Assembly: GCA_938075415.1 (NCBI GenBank) | Contig: CALJHC010000042.1 | Span: 62,001 to 126,000 of the forward strand | Direction of reading: 5' to 3' | DNA length: 64,000 bases | Origin: an uncultured Rubripirellula sp. | Lineage (GTDB): Bacteria; Planctomycetota; Planctomycetia; Pirellulales; Pirellulaceae | Shown here: in pieces, positions 45,386-54,595 of the stretch | Layout of the letters: the number at the start of each line of letters is the position of its first letter | How positions within the stretch are numbered: position 1 is the first letter of the stretch | The notes under the pieces: model-generated | Databases searched by the model: none | What the model saw: the letters and a program-made list of their open reading frames with translations, nothing else | What the model was told of the DNA's origin: nothing | Made by a program: the position numbers and the translations under genes

Positions 45386-46549
45386 ATGGATTCGCATTTC
45401 AATTCTGAATACCCTTCGGTTGACCACCTTCGAGCCAAGGCAAAGGCTCGCATGCCCGGGTTCGCGTACGACTACCTTGCCGCAGGTTGCTTCACGGAAG
45501 TCAATCTTGCCAGGAATTCCAGTGATATTCGACAGGTACAATTAAAGCCGTGGTACCTCCGGGATTTTCAGGGAGCAAATCAGGCCACGGAACTTTTCGG
45601 AGAAACCTACGATGCCCCATTTGGTGTCGCCCCGGTTGGGCTGCAAGGCTTGATGTGGCCCAAGGCATGCCAGTACCTCGCTAAATCTGCTGTTGACCAT
45701 AATCTGCCGTTCACGCTTTCAACGGTCAGTACGGCAAGCATTGAAGATGTAGCGGAAATCACCGGTGGTAAGTTCTGGTTTCAACTTTATCATCCCGCAG
45801 AGGATGCACTGCGAGACAAACTGCTCGAAAGGGCATGGGAGTCAGGTTGCCGTACCCTGGTCATTCTTGCCGATACGCCGACGTTCGCTTATCGCCCCAA
45901 AGAAATTCGCAACGGGTTGTCGATCCCGCCACGAATGACCGCGCGGAACATCGTTCAAATGTGTATGAGTCCACAATGGGCCTTGGAGCAACTGATCGCT
46001 GGCAAGCCCGAGTTTCAGACCATGAAGCCTTATATTCCGAAGGGGCTCAATATGAAACACTTGGGGCTGTTCATGAACAAGACCTTCTCGGGTCGCCTGA
46101 CTGAGACCAAGATTGCTCACATCAGGGATAAATGGAAAGGCAATCTCGTTGTCAAAGGTATCGTGAATCCGGATGATGCGCGGATTGCGGTGAAGCACGG
46201 GTTGGATGGTTTGATCGTCTCCAATCATGGCGGACGGCAGCTTGATCGTGGACAGAGTACGATTGTCCCGATGCATCAACTGGTTCCCGAGTTTGGCGGC
46301 CAACTCAAGGTGATGATCGATGGCGGTATGTACTCGGGTGCAGATATTGCTGCTTGCCTCGCCGCGGGTGCAGACTTTACGTTCATGGGACGCACTCCAA
46401 TGTTTGGCGTGTGCGCCTTGGGTAAATATGGCGGACATCATACTTTTGAAATGCTGAAAAAACAGCTTCAGCAAGTGATGGAACAGGTCGGTTGTGAAAA
46501 AGCGGGTGATCTTCGTAACCACTTGATTGCGGAGAGTGTTCCAACCTAG
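45386..46549 (+). CDS. FMN-dependent alpha-hydroxy acid dehydrogenase (L-lactate dehydrogenase/glycolate oxidase family)
   Basis: A 387-residue TIM-barrel flavoenzyme. The family residues are present: APVGLQGLMWP (FMN phosphate and ring contacts), STVSTASIEDVA, WFQLYHP, Lys257 in VVKGIVNPDDA, active-site His281 and Arg284 in SNHGGRQLD, and DGGMYSGADIAACLAAGADF then GRTPMFGV at the C-terminal phosphate site. It oxidises an alpha-hydroxy acid (lactate, glycolate, mandelate or similar) and reduces a quinone or O2; which one cannot be told. There is no signal peptide, and the N-terminus shows no membrane segment. It stands alone, with a bulged hairpin 28 bases after the stop. Confidence 0.93.
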   Translation: MDSHFNSEYPSVDHLRAKAKARMPGFAYDYLAAGCFTEVNLARNSSDIRQVQLKPWYLRDFQGANQATELFGETYDAPFGVAPVGLQGLMWPKACQYLAKSAVDHNLPFTLSTVSTASIEDVAEITGGKFWFQLYHPAEDALRDKLLERAWESGCRTLVILADTPTFAYRPKEIRNGLSIPPRMTARNIVQMCMSPQWALEQLIAGKPEFQTMKPYIPKGLNMKHLGLFMNKTFSGRLTETKIAHIRDKWKGNLVVKGIVNPDDARIAVKHGLDGLIVSNHGGRQLDRGQSTIVPMHQLVPEFGGQLKVMIDGGMYSGADIAACLAAGADFTFMGRTPMFGVCALGKYGGHHTFEMLKKQLQQVMEQVGCEKAGDLRNHLIAESVPT

Positions 46550-47062
46550 TCCGAACACGGAATGGAGTGTCGACTAGTCAGGGGCCTCGGTTGTGCTGGC
46601 CCTGAGAGGGCAACACGCAGTGATCAATTTCGCGTTCCACACTGTCCTTAAGGTTGATTAAGAGCGTAACCGTTCTTTGTTGGTCTCGGGATTGCAGGTG
46701 ACACGTTCGACCGTAGGATGCCGTTTTGCCGTTTTGCCGTGGTGTTCGTGGCAACTGTTAAGCCCTTGGGTTCGCCACCTGGTTGGATTCATTGTGGCTG
46801 ACGCAGTCGGTCACGCGGTTGAGGAATTCCGCCACTGGAACTTGACTGAACGGCTTTTGGGCACCCTTGTCACGAATCGTCTTGATAAGCGTTCGTTTGA
46901 ACTTCGTTGATTGAATATCAGCATCATTCGATTCCCAATCATACTTGAATTGCAAAACGCAGCGTTCATGATTGGTTACGACCCTTTATCTCCAGCGCCT
47001 TGCGTGGTGTGGCGCGTTGGTTGATTCGAGTCCTACGTCAGGCAAAAGCCGATGGAATTTCT
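46550..47062. other. Intergenic region between convergent genes
   Basis: About 510 bases with no convincing gene; it begins with the hairpin at 46578-46605. No other structure seen. Confidence 0.45.
46578..46605 (+). terminator. Bulged hairpin after the FMN dehydrogenase gene
   Basis: TCAGGG-G-CC pairs with GGCCCTGA, eight base pairs with one bulged G, around an 11-base loop. It starts 28 bases after the stop. No T-run follows, so it is only a weak terminator candidate. Confidence 0.35.
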
Positions 47063-49600
47063 CTAGCGGCTTCGGAATATTTTGCTGCTGAAGACTTCCA
47101 TCAGCAAGGATCGCATTCCTCCACCATTTTTCTTTGCGCGGCTGATAATGTCAGCAATCTCGTACTCGTCAACGCGTCCCATATGTCGACCGGTTGAGTA
47201 TTCGAGGAGCTTCCGGGTCAAGCAGAACGTCAATTCATCGGTCTGGGTATCGGCGAGGACCTTTCGGAATTGCTGGTAATCCGCGAATGTTTCACCCGTT
47301 GCTAATTCTCCGGACGCATCGATTGCTGCGCGCTCATCAGCGTCTTTCGCCATCGGGTATTTCTGTCGCCACCTGCCGATAGGGTCAAAGTGCTCAAGTG
47401 GGAATCCTAATGGGTCAATTTTACGATGACAGCCGCTGCAGGCGACGTCACCGCGATGCAGACTCAATTTCTCGCGAATCGTTTTGCTGCCGCTAACATT
47501 CGCGTCAATTGCCGGCACCTCATCGGGAGGTGGTGGGGGAGGTGTGCCAAGAATGTTTTCTAAAATCCAAGCACCTCGTGTGACAGGTGACGTGTCAACA
47601 CCGTTGGCGCTTACTGTTAACACGCCAGCCATGGCTAGGATGCCACCTCGAGTTTTGACACCCTCAACGCTGACTTTCTGAAAACCATCCGCCAATCTCA
47701 TCGAGTCTTTTTCAGGCAGTTCGTACAGTTTGGCGAGTGACTTGTTAACAAAGGTGTAATCCGCCATCAGTAACTCGCTGACTGGCTGGTCATGCTCAAT
47801 CAGATGGCGGAAGAATCGGCGGGCTTCCTCCTTCATTAAAGGGGGAAGGTTTTCGAAGTAGTATTCTCGGGCAAACTTTCTCGGTGGCGGTAGATCGCCG
47901 AGGCTGCGGAGGTTCAGCCAACTGTCAAGAAATCCAATGTAGAAGGCATCAGAGCGTTCATCGGTAAGTAGTCGTTTCACATGATTTTTAATTTGGTCGT
48001 CGGACAATAGTTGATTTTTTCTCGCTGCTTCGAAAAGAATGGTGTCGGGAGGACTCGCCCAAAGGGAGTATGAAATCCGCGTTGCCAAGTCGAAAACATT
48101 TAGCTCCACATTTTTTTCGTCAGTGATTTCACTTAAGTAAAGGAAAGAAGGGGAGCAGAGAATCATTTTCAAAGCACTCAGTGCAGCCGTTCTTGGTTCT
48201 TCATCTTGAGCCAAACGATCCTGGTAAAATGCCTCGATGCGTGAGCGGTCAGTTCGAGTGAGCGGCCGACGAAACGCCTTTTGTGCAAACCCGTACAACT
48301 GTTGGATTGCTCGATTTTCAAGAAACCCTTCAGGGCCGAACACAGCAACCTCTTCCTTGCGGAGGTTGGATTCCACAAGTGGGCCGTGAATCTTAATTTC
48401 GTCAATTCGAAGGTGTGGCAGTTTACCTTCACGTAGTAATGTTGCTCTGCTGACACCTTGCTTTGGGTTCTCGAATTCTTTTTCGTATCTGCGGTTCAAT
48501 TCGATGACCGACGCTCGGGATTCGTAAGGACCATTGGGGAAAATGAATCTGGGTGTCTGCCCGGCTTCCAGCCAAACCCGAAAGGATAGCCATTGTTGGG
48601 TATCGTCAGGAACCACCTTAACTTGCAACACCGGCTCAATCGACTGCGGGTAATGGATGTGCCCTCGTGTCACATCGCCGGGAACGATTCCGAGTAGGAA
48701 CGGCTCTGAGAAATCGATTCGAAAGATTTTTGGATCATAATGTGTGTCACGGTGCATGGCTTGCACCAGGACATCAATTTCATAGATCCCCGAAACAGGA
48801 ACACCCTCAAGGAAATCTTCGATATGCCCATATCCGCCCTGCCGCGTATCGGTGTTGGGCTGTTCGTAGAGGCAAAGGAAGTCGAAATTGAAAACACTTC
48901 GGTGTGACCCGTTCAACTCTTCGTACTGAACAAAATTGTCTTTGAAATGCCAGTCTTTGGGATCAATCGTTGGTGCTCCCAGACGATAATCAATCAACTT
49001 GGATGCGGCCTGAAAATATTGGTCCAGTAGGAATCCGGAGGTTACCAACGACGAACCAATGGTGTCCAAGTTTTCGCTGGTTGTTTCCTTTGGGAATTCA
49101 AGGGTCAGTCCGAGAGTGTCGACCCGGCGTCCGAATAAGGTTTTTAAGGTGTTTTCGTATTCGCGGTTCGAAAGTCGGCGAATCACGGTTTTGTCACCGG
49201 TGCCCTCGAGTAGGGTTCTCGCCTCAGCGATTTGTTGCCTCAGCAGTTTGATCAAGGCGACGCGGTGTTCATCGGTTGGTTGAAGTGCATCCGAGGGGGG
49301 CATGGTTTTGAGGGTCAGCTGATCAACAATTTCATCAGCCCGAATCACTGAAGCGGAATCGCCAAGCGGAAGCAAAAATTGATCAAAGCGACGTTCTCCT
49401 TCGCTGCTCTGAGCGTTATGGCAGTCGACACAATAGCTAGTCAGGAATTGGCTAAGACGGTTCTGTGGTTTGTTGGTTGTAGCAGCTGAGCCTTGTTCAT
49501 TTTCAGCAGTCGCTGAACCAATTGCAAAGGCGACAATACAGGATGAAAAGATGACGTATCGATGTGAGCTAAGTCTCAGCAGATTTTGCAGGTTCCCCAT
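47063..49600 (-). CDS. Exported DUF1587/1592/1588/1585 cytochrome-like protein
   Basis: An 845-residue protein with a signal peptide (SSCIVAFAIGSATA). CVDCH at 57-61 is the first heme motif, followed by TMPPSDALQP and a DUF1587 segment (RRLSNREYENTLKTLFG). A large beta domain (about 215-400) of the type usual in this family replaces the LamG domain seen in the homologue at 19.7 kb. DUF1595 (GFAQKAFRRPLTRTDRSRI), DUF1592 (DLATRISYSLWASPPDTIL), DUF1588 with the second CxxCH (721-725, CSGCHRKIDPLGF) and DUF1585 (LTFCLTRKLLEYSTGR) follow. The DUF1552 gene is upstream on the same strand, separated by 154 bases, so the order is DUF1552 first, the reverse of the 19.7-kb pair. Confidence 0.94.
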   Translation of the reverse strand: MGNLQNLLRLSSHRYVIFSSCIVAFAIGSATAENEQGSAATTNKPQNRLSQFLTSYCVDCHNAQSSEGERRFDQFLLPLGDSASVIRADEIVDQLTLKTMPPSDALQPTDEHRVALIKLLRQQIAEARTLLEGTGDKTVIRRLSNREYENTLKTLFGRRVDTLGLTLEFPKETTSENLDTIGSSLVTSGFLLDQYFQAASKLIDYRLGAPTIDPKDWHFKDNFVQYEELNGSHRSVFNFDFLCLYEQPNTDTRQGGYGHIEDFLEGVPVSGIYEIDVLVQAMHRDTHYDPKIFRIDFSEPFLLGIVPGDVTRGHIHYPQSIEPVLQVKVVPDDTQQWLSFRVWLEAGQTPRFIFPNGPYESRASVIELNRRYEKEFENPKQGVSRATLLREGKLPHLRIDEIKIHGPLVESNLRKEEVAVFGPEGFLENRAIQQLYGFAQKAFRRPLTRTDRSRIEAFYQDRLAQDEEPRTAALSALKMILCSPSFLYLSEITDEKNVELNVFDLATRISYSLWASPPDTILFEAARKNQLLSDDQIKNHVKRLLTDERSDAFYIGFLDSWLNLRSLGDLPPPRKFAREYYFENLPPLMKEEARRFFRHLIEHDQPVSELLMADYTFVNKSLAKLYELPEKDSMRLADGFQKVSVEGVKTRGGILAMAGVLTVSANGVDTSPVTRGAWILENILGTPPPPPPDEVPAIDANVSGSKTIREKLSLHRGDVACSGCHRKIDPLGFPLEHFDPIGRWRQKYPMAKDADERAAIDASGELATGETFADYQQFRKVLADTQTDELTFCLTRKLLEYSTGRHMGRVDEYEIADIISRAKKNGGGMRSLLMEVFSSKIFRSR

Positions 49601-49754
49601 CCATTCACACCGATTTCGTCAGCTAATAGAAAGACGCTAATAGTTAAATCACCGCTTGCATCGATGAACAGGTTTCAGCGTATCACCCGAGATCAATATC
49701 TAGTGAGGGGGTGGTTTGGCCGACCGTGTTTATCGATTGTTCAGGATACCGGTT

Positions 49755-51062
49755 TTAAGAGTAAACGCCGGTGCTTACACCAAATTGATCCTGCGATAAG
49801 CCTGCTCTTTGAGCGATATCAACATACAAATTGCAGAGCGGAACTTTATTGATTCCACGAGCGGGGGATACGCGGTAGTCACCGGTTTGATAACCGGCAC
49901 CGGCAAGTACGATCGGAAGATCGCTGTTGGTGTGCGAGCTTCCGTTACCCATTCCACTTCCAAAGATCACTGCAGTTGTGTCCAGTAAGGATCGTTCACC
50001 ATCTTTCATGCTCGCCAGTCGGCCCAAGAATTTGGAAAACTGTTCGATCTGATAGGTCTCTAGCTTCACCAGTGTTTCCACGGTCGCTTCATCGTTTCCG
50101 TGATGCGAAAGACTGTGGTAGGACTTGTCGATCCCGAGATTCTGTGGCAGGAAACTACCGCCAATTTCCAAAGTCGCAATGCGGGTTGATTTTGTCTGCA
50201 ACGCAATCGCGATCAACTCATACAAAACGGGTAAGTCTTCGACTGTGTTTCGATTAACAGGTTTTTGTAAAGGTGAATCAGGCTTGGGTTGATCTGCCCA
50301 TCGCTTTCGAAGTTGAATCTTTCTTTCGACATCCCGTACCGAACTGAAGTACTCATCCAACTTACTCCGATCCTCTTGGTTGACTCGTTTCGCCAGATCT
50401 CCAGCTTCTTCCATCACCGAGTCGAGGATCGATGTCTGCAGGTTCGAGTTAAGGGTTCGCCGATTTAACGTCTCCGCCGGGTCATTGATGAATAACTGAT
50501 TGAAAAGTGCTTCGGGTTCAGTGATCGGTGGTACGCGAACTCCCGATCTGGTCCACGACAACTGGCATCCACCATGGATACCACCTTCGGAGCCTACAGC
50601 GATTGATGGGTATCGCGTATCACCACCAATGGTTTCGGCAAGGTGTTGGTCCAAGGTTACATTTCGGTCTTTGCGGTTCTTTGCTTCATGATGCAAAACA
50701 CCGGAAAGAAAAGTGTGAACGGCAAAGTGGCCGCCTTTTAGGCCATGATCTAAACCACGATAGATGGTGAAGCGATCCCGTTGAGACACCAGGGGTTCCA
50801 GAAGACGGGTCTGCTCGTACTCGCGACCGGTCTGCTCGGGAAACCAATGCTTTTGTTGGAATCCCAACAGGTTTGCGATGGCAACGAATCTTTGAACAGG
50901 ATGTTTTTCTGTATCCCCCGAATCACCTGGCGGTGCAGTTAACACTGAATCAGAACCTCGCAGTGAGCTAGAACCGGCCACTGATACGAGACTCGGAAGA
51001 AGTAATGAACCGGTGACAGAACGAAGGACCGATCGGCGGTGTAGTTCACATTGGCGTTTCAT
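49755..51062 (-). CDS. DUF1552 family exported protein
   Basis: A 435-residue protein with a Tat-like start (MKRQCELHRRSVLRSVTG). The DUF1552 features are present: RFVAIANLLGFQQKHWFP, RFTIYRGLDHGLKGGH, LDEYFSSVRDVERKIQ, YHSLSHHGND and GSGMGNGSSHTNSDLPIVLAGAG. The H-containing sites are shared with the 22.3-kb homologue, but overall similarity looks modest, so these are not a recent duplicate. It lies between the PhoD-like gene (upstream) and the DUF1592-type gene (downstream) on the minus strand; the three may form a loose operon. Function unknown. Confidence 0.92.
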   Translation of the reverse strand: MKRQCELHRRSVLRSVTGSLLLPSLVSVAGSSSLRGSDSVLTAPPGDSGDTEKHPVQRFVAIANLLGFQQKHWFPEQTGREYEQTRLLEPLVSQRDRFTIYRGLDHGLKGGHFAVHTFLSGVLHHEAKNRKDRNVTLDQHLAETIGGDTRYPSIAVGSEGGIHGGCQLSWTRSGVRVPPITEPEALFNQLFINDPAETLNRRTLNSNLQTSILDSVMEEAGDLAKRVNQEDRSKLDEYFSSVRDVERKIQLRKRWADQPKPDSPLQKPVNRNTVEDLPVLYELIAIALQTKSTRIATLEIGGSFLPQNLGIDKSYHSLSHHGNDEATVETLVKLETYQIEQFSKFLGRLASMKDGERSLLDTTAVIFGSGMGNGSSHTNSDLPIVLAGAGYQTGDYRVSPARGINKVPLCNLYVDIAQRAGLSQDQFGVSTGVYS

Positions 51063-51356
51063 GGTTTGAATTTTACTCCGACCTGTCGTGTTTCAAACAA
51101 TATTCTTTTCTATTTCATCAGCGCCACTGCTAGCTGTCGCATCATTGCGATACGACGGTGCGATGAAAACCGCGTTCAAATTTCATCGGTTAACTTACCA
51201 AATCAGTCAGCTCACAGCACTAGCATCTGGCGGATTCCGGGGTTGTATCAGGCTCGTCTCCGATCGACCGACCATACAAAAGATGAGGGGCTATTCCGCG
51301 ATTGCGTTGCATGACGGGATTTGGGTTGGATTCCTTTTGCTCTGTTTTTACAGGCT

Positions 51357-54179
51357 TCAAACATCGAGATTTTGAGTTGTCAGTACCGACGAATCGGTTT
51401 GTCGACCATCGTAAGAATGCACCACAATTTTGGTCCCAGGGGCGATATCAGGTAAGCCTTTCAGGTGAACGCGCCCTTTGGAGTCACTGCGGGTTCCTCG
51501 AATCGGTTTTCCATTGGTTTCGGAGAGGAAAACATCAGCGTCGGGAAGTGTTGTGAACCTGGGGAGCTTGCAAGTTGGTTGGCGACCGGTGTCAGCGTCC
51601 AATGCAAATAAATCTCCACCACCACGTGGTTCCTCTTGTGGCGAGTCGACCAGATTTCTGATCCGCATGGAAATGCTGGGCGTTGCTCCTTGGGGATCAA
51701 AACTCATTTCGAGAAAGTTCCAGTAGAAAGGTTCTCCTGGTTCATGCGGGTGTTGCTGCGCATCAGAGAAATTTTTGTGATAGAGGGCGAACACATCAAG
51801 TTCTCGATCGTCGACGTCACTCATTTGCGGTCCAAAACCTGGCACCAAGGCGCGACCACCTGACCGTCCTATGGGGCCGAAGCTGCACTCGATGACGCGA
51901 TGTTCGCGGTTCTTCATGATGCAACCGTTGTGGACGTCTCCATAGACCGATGTCACTCCCGACCGGCTGCCGAAGAGTTCCAACACACGATCGGATCCCG
52001 CTTTGACCCAGCCCGCATAGTCCGCGGTAACACGATCTCGCTCATGAAAATGTTTCGGATGGTCAGTGCTGACGGATTGTCGATAGCGAGTTCCCGCCCA
52101 TACCGTGTGAAGTCCGTTGATTCCCGTCACTCCGATCAGCGGAGAAGAATCCGTTGCCAGCAATTCCTGCAGCCAACCGAATTGTTCTTCGCCCAGCAGG
52201 CTGCGGGTGGGGTCCGTGCGACCGTACAAGCTTTTGAATTCACCCCAGCCCTGATCGTCCCAAATGTCAACGTCTTGACTACTTCTCCACAATCGTGAAT
52301 CTAAAATAATCATCGTAAAATCCCTGCTCGGCATTTTCCAGGCTCGCCACTTTTTTGGGTTTACCAGAGGGTCGACTGTTTCTGCGCCGGTGGTCAGATG
52401 ATGAACAATCTGAAAATTACGTCGCATGTACGCAGGGTCTTGCCCCAGGCCCTCTTGCTGACGAATGGCAATCTGCTCGGGGCCTTTGATGTCATCCATT
52501 CCATAGTCATGATCTCCGGGGTTGAGGACGTTCCAGTGCCTCATCATTTGCCAGCGACTGGTGGGACCGCATATTGACCAAGCAATGATTTTGTAAGCAT
52601 CGTCGGTGCTTGGCGGATACATCACCAGTTCCATGTACCAGACATCGTCCTCCCAGAGCATGACTTGGAAGTCATAGTCCTCGAGGTGTTGGTAGGCCTG
52701 TTCGGTGGGTTGATCCCGGAACATCCATCGATCTCTTTCCCCTGCCATTTTCCACGAGTCTTCCGTTTGTTGTTGCAATCCAGAATTGATTGCATGACAG
52801 GAGAGACCGCAGAATTTATAGGGTGCCGCCAGCTTTGGTAGTCGTCCCACGTACTGGCCACTGTTTGGAACATCACCCACCAAACCGGTCCCGGGTCCAC
52901 AAGCTGATGTCCCCAGTCGTGGATCGGCAGTCACGTCAGTCCCATCTTTCCACACGGTGTAGTATTGCGTGGTTTCGGAAGGGTTCACCGGTAGTTCAAC
53001 ATCAACGATTGCCGTGTATCGACGCCACTCATTATTAACCATTGTGGCTTGACCGCAGACGGGCACACTTTTCCATCCGTCTTGTGGGTTCGCGGTATCG
53101 GCGACCCGGATTTCAATCTTTTGACCATCGGAGGCAAATAAGCCAACCATGCGTACATGCCATCGCCCGTCGATTTGTTCAAGTGAGTCACCCAAGGCAT
53201 AGCAATTCAAGCAATCTGCAACTCCCACTTCACGTTGCCGATTTTTTCCGGGTTTGACCTCGAATTGGTCGACCTGAAAATCAATTAAACCACGCGCTGC
53301 AATTCCCACCAGGCCCAGTAATCGCTTACGGTTGAAGCGAAAGCTAACAGAGTATTTCTCGTCACCGACACTCAGTGTCGCCTCCACGATGGCTTGACCA
53401 GCGGCGTTGGCAGGTGGCGTGTAGACTCGGATTCTGAGATCGCAGACATCATGAGGCTGCAGGCTACCTGTTTCAGTCTCGGCATAAATACGATCTTGTG
53501 GTGGTGCCAAGCCACCTTGGGGCAATCGCTTACCCGAGACTGTTCCCATGATTTTCAGCTTGCCATCGTCCGCCCAGACAACCCTTAGAAGTTGTCCAAG
53601 ACTTTCGTAGCTTTGTAAAACCGATTGCCCGCCAATCGCGACGCCCATCAAGCCATGTCCTGCTTGGTACATCGCCCATTGGGGATCGTCACCCTCTTTC
53701 ACCTCGGGTCGATCCTCGAGATAGGTAAAGCGTGCAGCGATTTCGTAATCTTCGTTGAGATCCCATTCCGTCGAATAGAGAACGCCGGTGGGAAGAGACG
53801 GATCGTACTTTGTCTTGAACTCAAATTCGTTGGTTTCGCCATGAAAAGGGAACCCCGTTCGCCGCGCTCGGTCTCCATAATTGTGTAAACGGCGACGTAA
53901 GGAACCTGCTTCGATTTTCCAGAAACCCGGGTTAAGAGTCTGCCATTGATTCCCGTGGAAATCAGAATCTGGTCCGGCGAACCTGTACACGCAAGGCACA
54001 CTTCTCTCTTTGGCGGATACGGATTCTGGAGACGCGATGGGAATTGTTGCCGCAGCAGAGGCCGCGAGGAAGGCACGCCGGCTAACGCTATTGGTCCCTG
54101 ATTTAATATCCGGCACGGAAGACTCCTGGACCGGGTGCTCGCAACTTGAAGTAACGCTTCTTTTATTGAAAGTCGACAT
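51357..54179 (-). CDS. PhoD-like metallophosphatase, Tat-exported
   Basis: A 940-residue protein with a Tat signal (SRRAFLAASAAATIPIA, twin Arg at 34-35). The first third contains a beta-sandwich with FWKIEAGSLRRRL and WDLNEDYEIAARFTY, similar to DUF1080/LamG-like domains. The catalytic part has NPGDHDYGMDD (Asp556, His557, Asp558) and GDVHNGCI (Asp748, His750), corresponding to the metal-binding blocks of PhoD alkaline phosphatase/phosphodiesterases. PhoD normally has a D-H-E block; here it is D-H-D. The C-terminus adds a short beta domain (VFLSETNGKPIRGTRSDSKGRV). It is much larger than classical PhoD (about 550 residues). The DUF1552 gene starts 294 bases downstream. Confidence 0.85.
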   Translation of the reverse strand: MSTFNKRSVTSSCEHPVQESSVPDIKSGTNSVSRRAFLAASAAATIPIASPESVSAKERSVPCVYRFAGPDSDFHGNQWQTLNPGFWKIEAGSLRRRLHNYGDRARRTGFPFHGETNEFEFKTKYDPSLPTGVLYSTEWDLNEDYEIAARFTYLEDRPEVKEGDDPQWAMYQAGHGLMGVAIGGQSVLQSYESLGQLLRVVWADDGKLKIMGTVSGKRLPQGGLAPPQDRIYAETETGSLQPHDVCDLRIRVYTPPANAAGQAIVEATLSVGDEKYSVSFRFNRKRLLGLVGIAARGLIDFQVDQFEVKPGKNRQREVGVADCLNCYALGDSLEQIDGRWHVRMVGLFASDGQKIEIRVADTANPQDGWKSVPVCGQATMVNNEWRRYTAIVDVELPVNPSETTQYYTVWKDGTDVTADPRLGTSACGPGTGLVGDVPNSGQYVGRLPKLAAPYKFCGLSCHAINSGLQQQTEDSWKMAGERDRWMFRDQPTEQAYQHLEDYDFQVMLWEDDVWYMELVMYPPSTDDAYKIIAWSICGPTSRWQMMRHWNVLNPGDHDYGMDDIKGPEQIAIRQQEGLGQDPAYMRRNFQIVHHLTTGAETVDPLVNPKKWRAWKMPSRDFTMIILDSRLWRSSQDVDIWDDQGWGEFKSLYGRTDPTRSLLGEEQFGWLQELLATDSSPLIGVTGINGLHTVWAGTRYRQSVSTDHPKHFHERDRVTADYAGWVKAGSDRVLELFGSRSGVTSVYGDVHNGCIMKNREHRVIECSFGPIGRSGGRALVPGFGPQMSDVDDRELDVFALYHKNFSDAQQHPHEPGEPFYWNFLEMSFDPQGATPSISMRIRNLVDSPQEEPRGGGDLFALDADTGRQPTCKLPRFTTLPDADVFLSETNGKPIRGTRSDSKGRVHLKGLPDIAPGTKIVVHSYDGRQTDSSVLTTQNLDV

Positions 54180-54595
54180 CAGTGGGTCCTGTAGTCAATG
54201 ATTGGATGGCCAAGCCAGCACACTCCGCATCTTACAGCCTTGGAACGGGTTTTTAACGCAGGATTCGTTAAATATTCGATCAACTTGTGGCCTGCCAGAA
54301 TCTCTTGGTTGCTGAAATTCTTACCTGGCTTCGCGTAAAGCGCAAGAAATCTTGTCTGGTTCGAATCGGAAATCAAATTCGGATCCAACTTTGACAACCA
54401 ATGCCAATGGTTCAGCCTTCCGAACGCAATATGTTCAGGGGTAATGAGATGATGGTGTCCTGTTTGATTGCGGACCTGGTTACGACGCGATTCGCCCCCA
54501 CCATGACCGGCGTGGACGACTGGTCCCGCGGAATTGAGGAATCAATGCTGGTAGGTTCTCAGTCGAAGCGTGTGAAGCACAACTGCCACACTACG
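54180..54595. other. Intergenic region, no gene seen
   Basis: About 416 bases between the S9 peptidase stop and the PhoD-like start. Short plus-strand ORF 54401-54634 shows no recognisable content. Confidence 0.45.
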
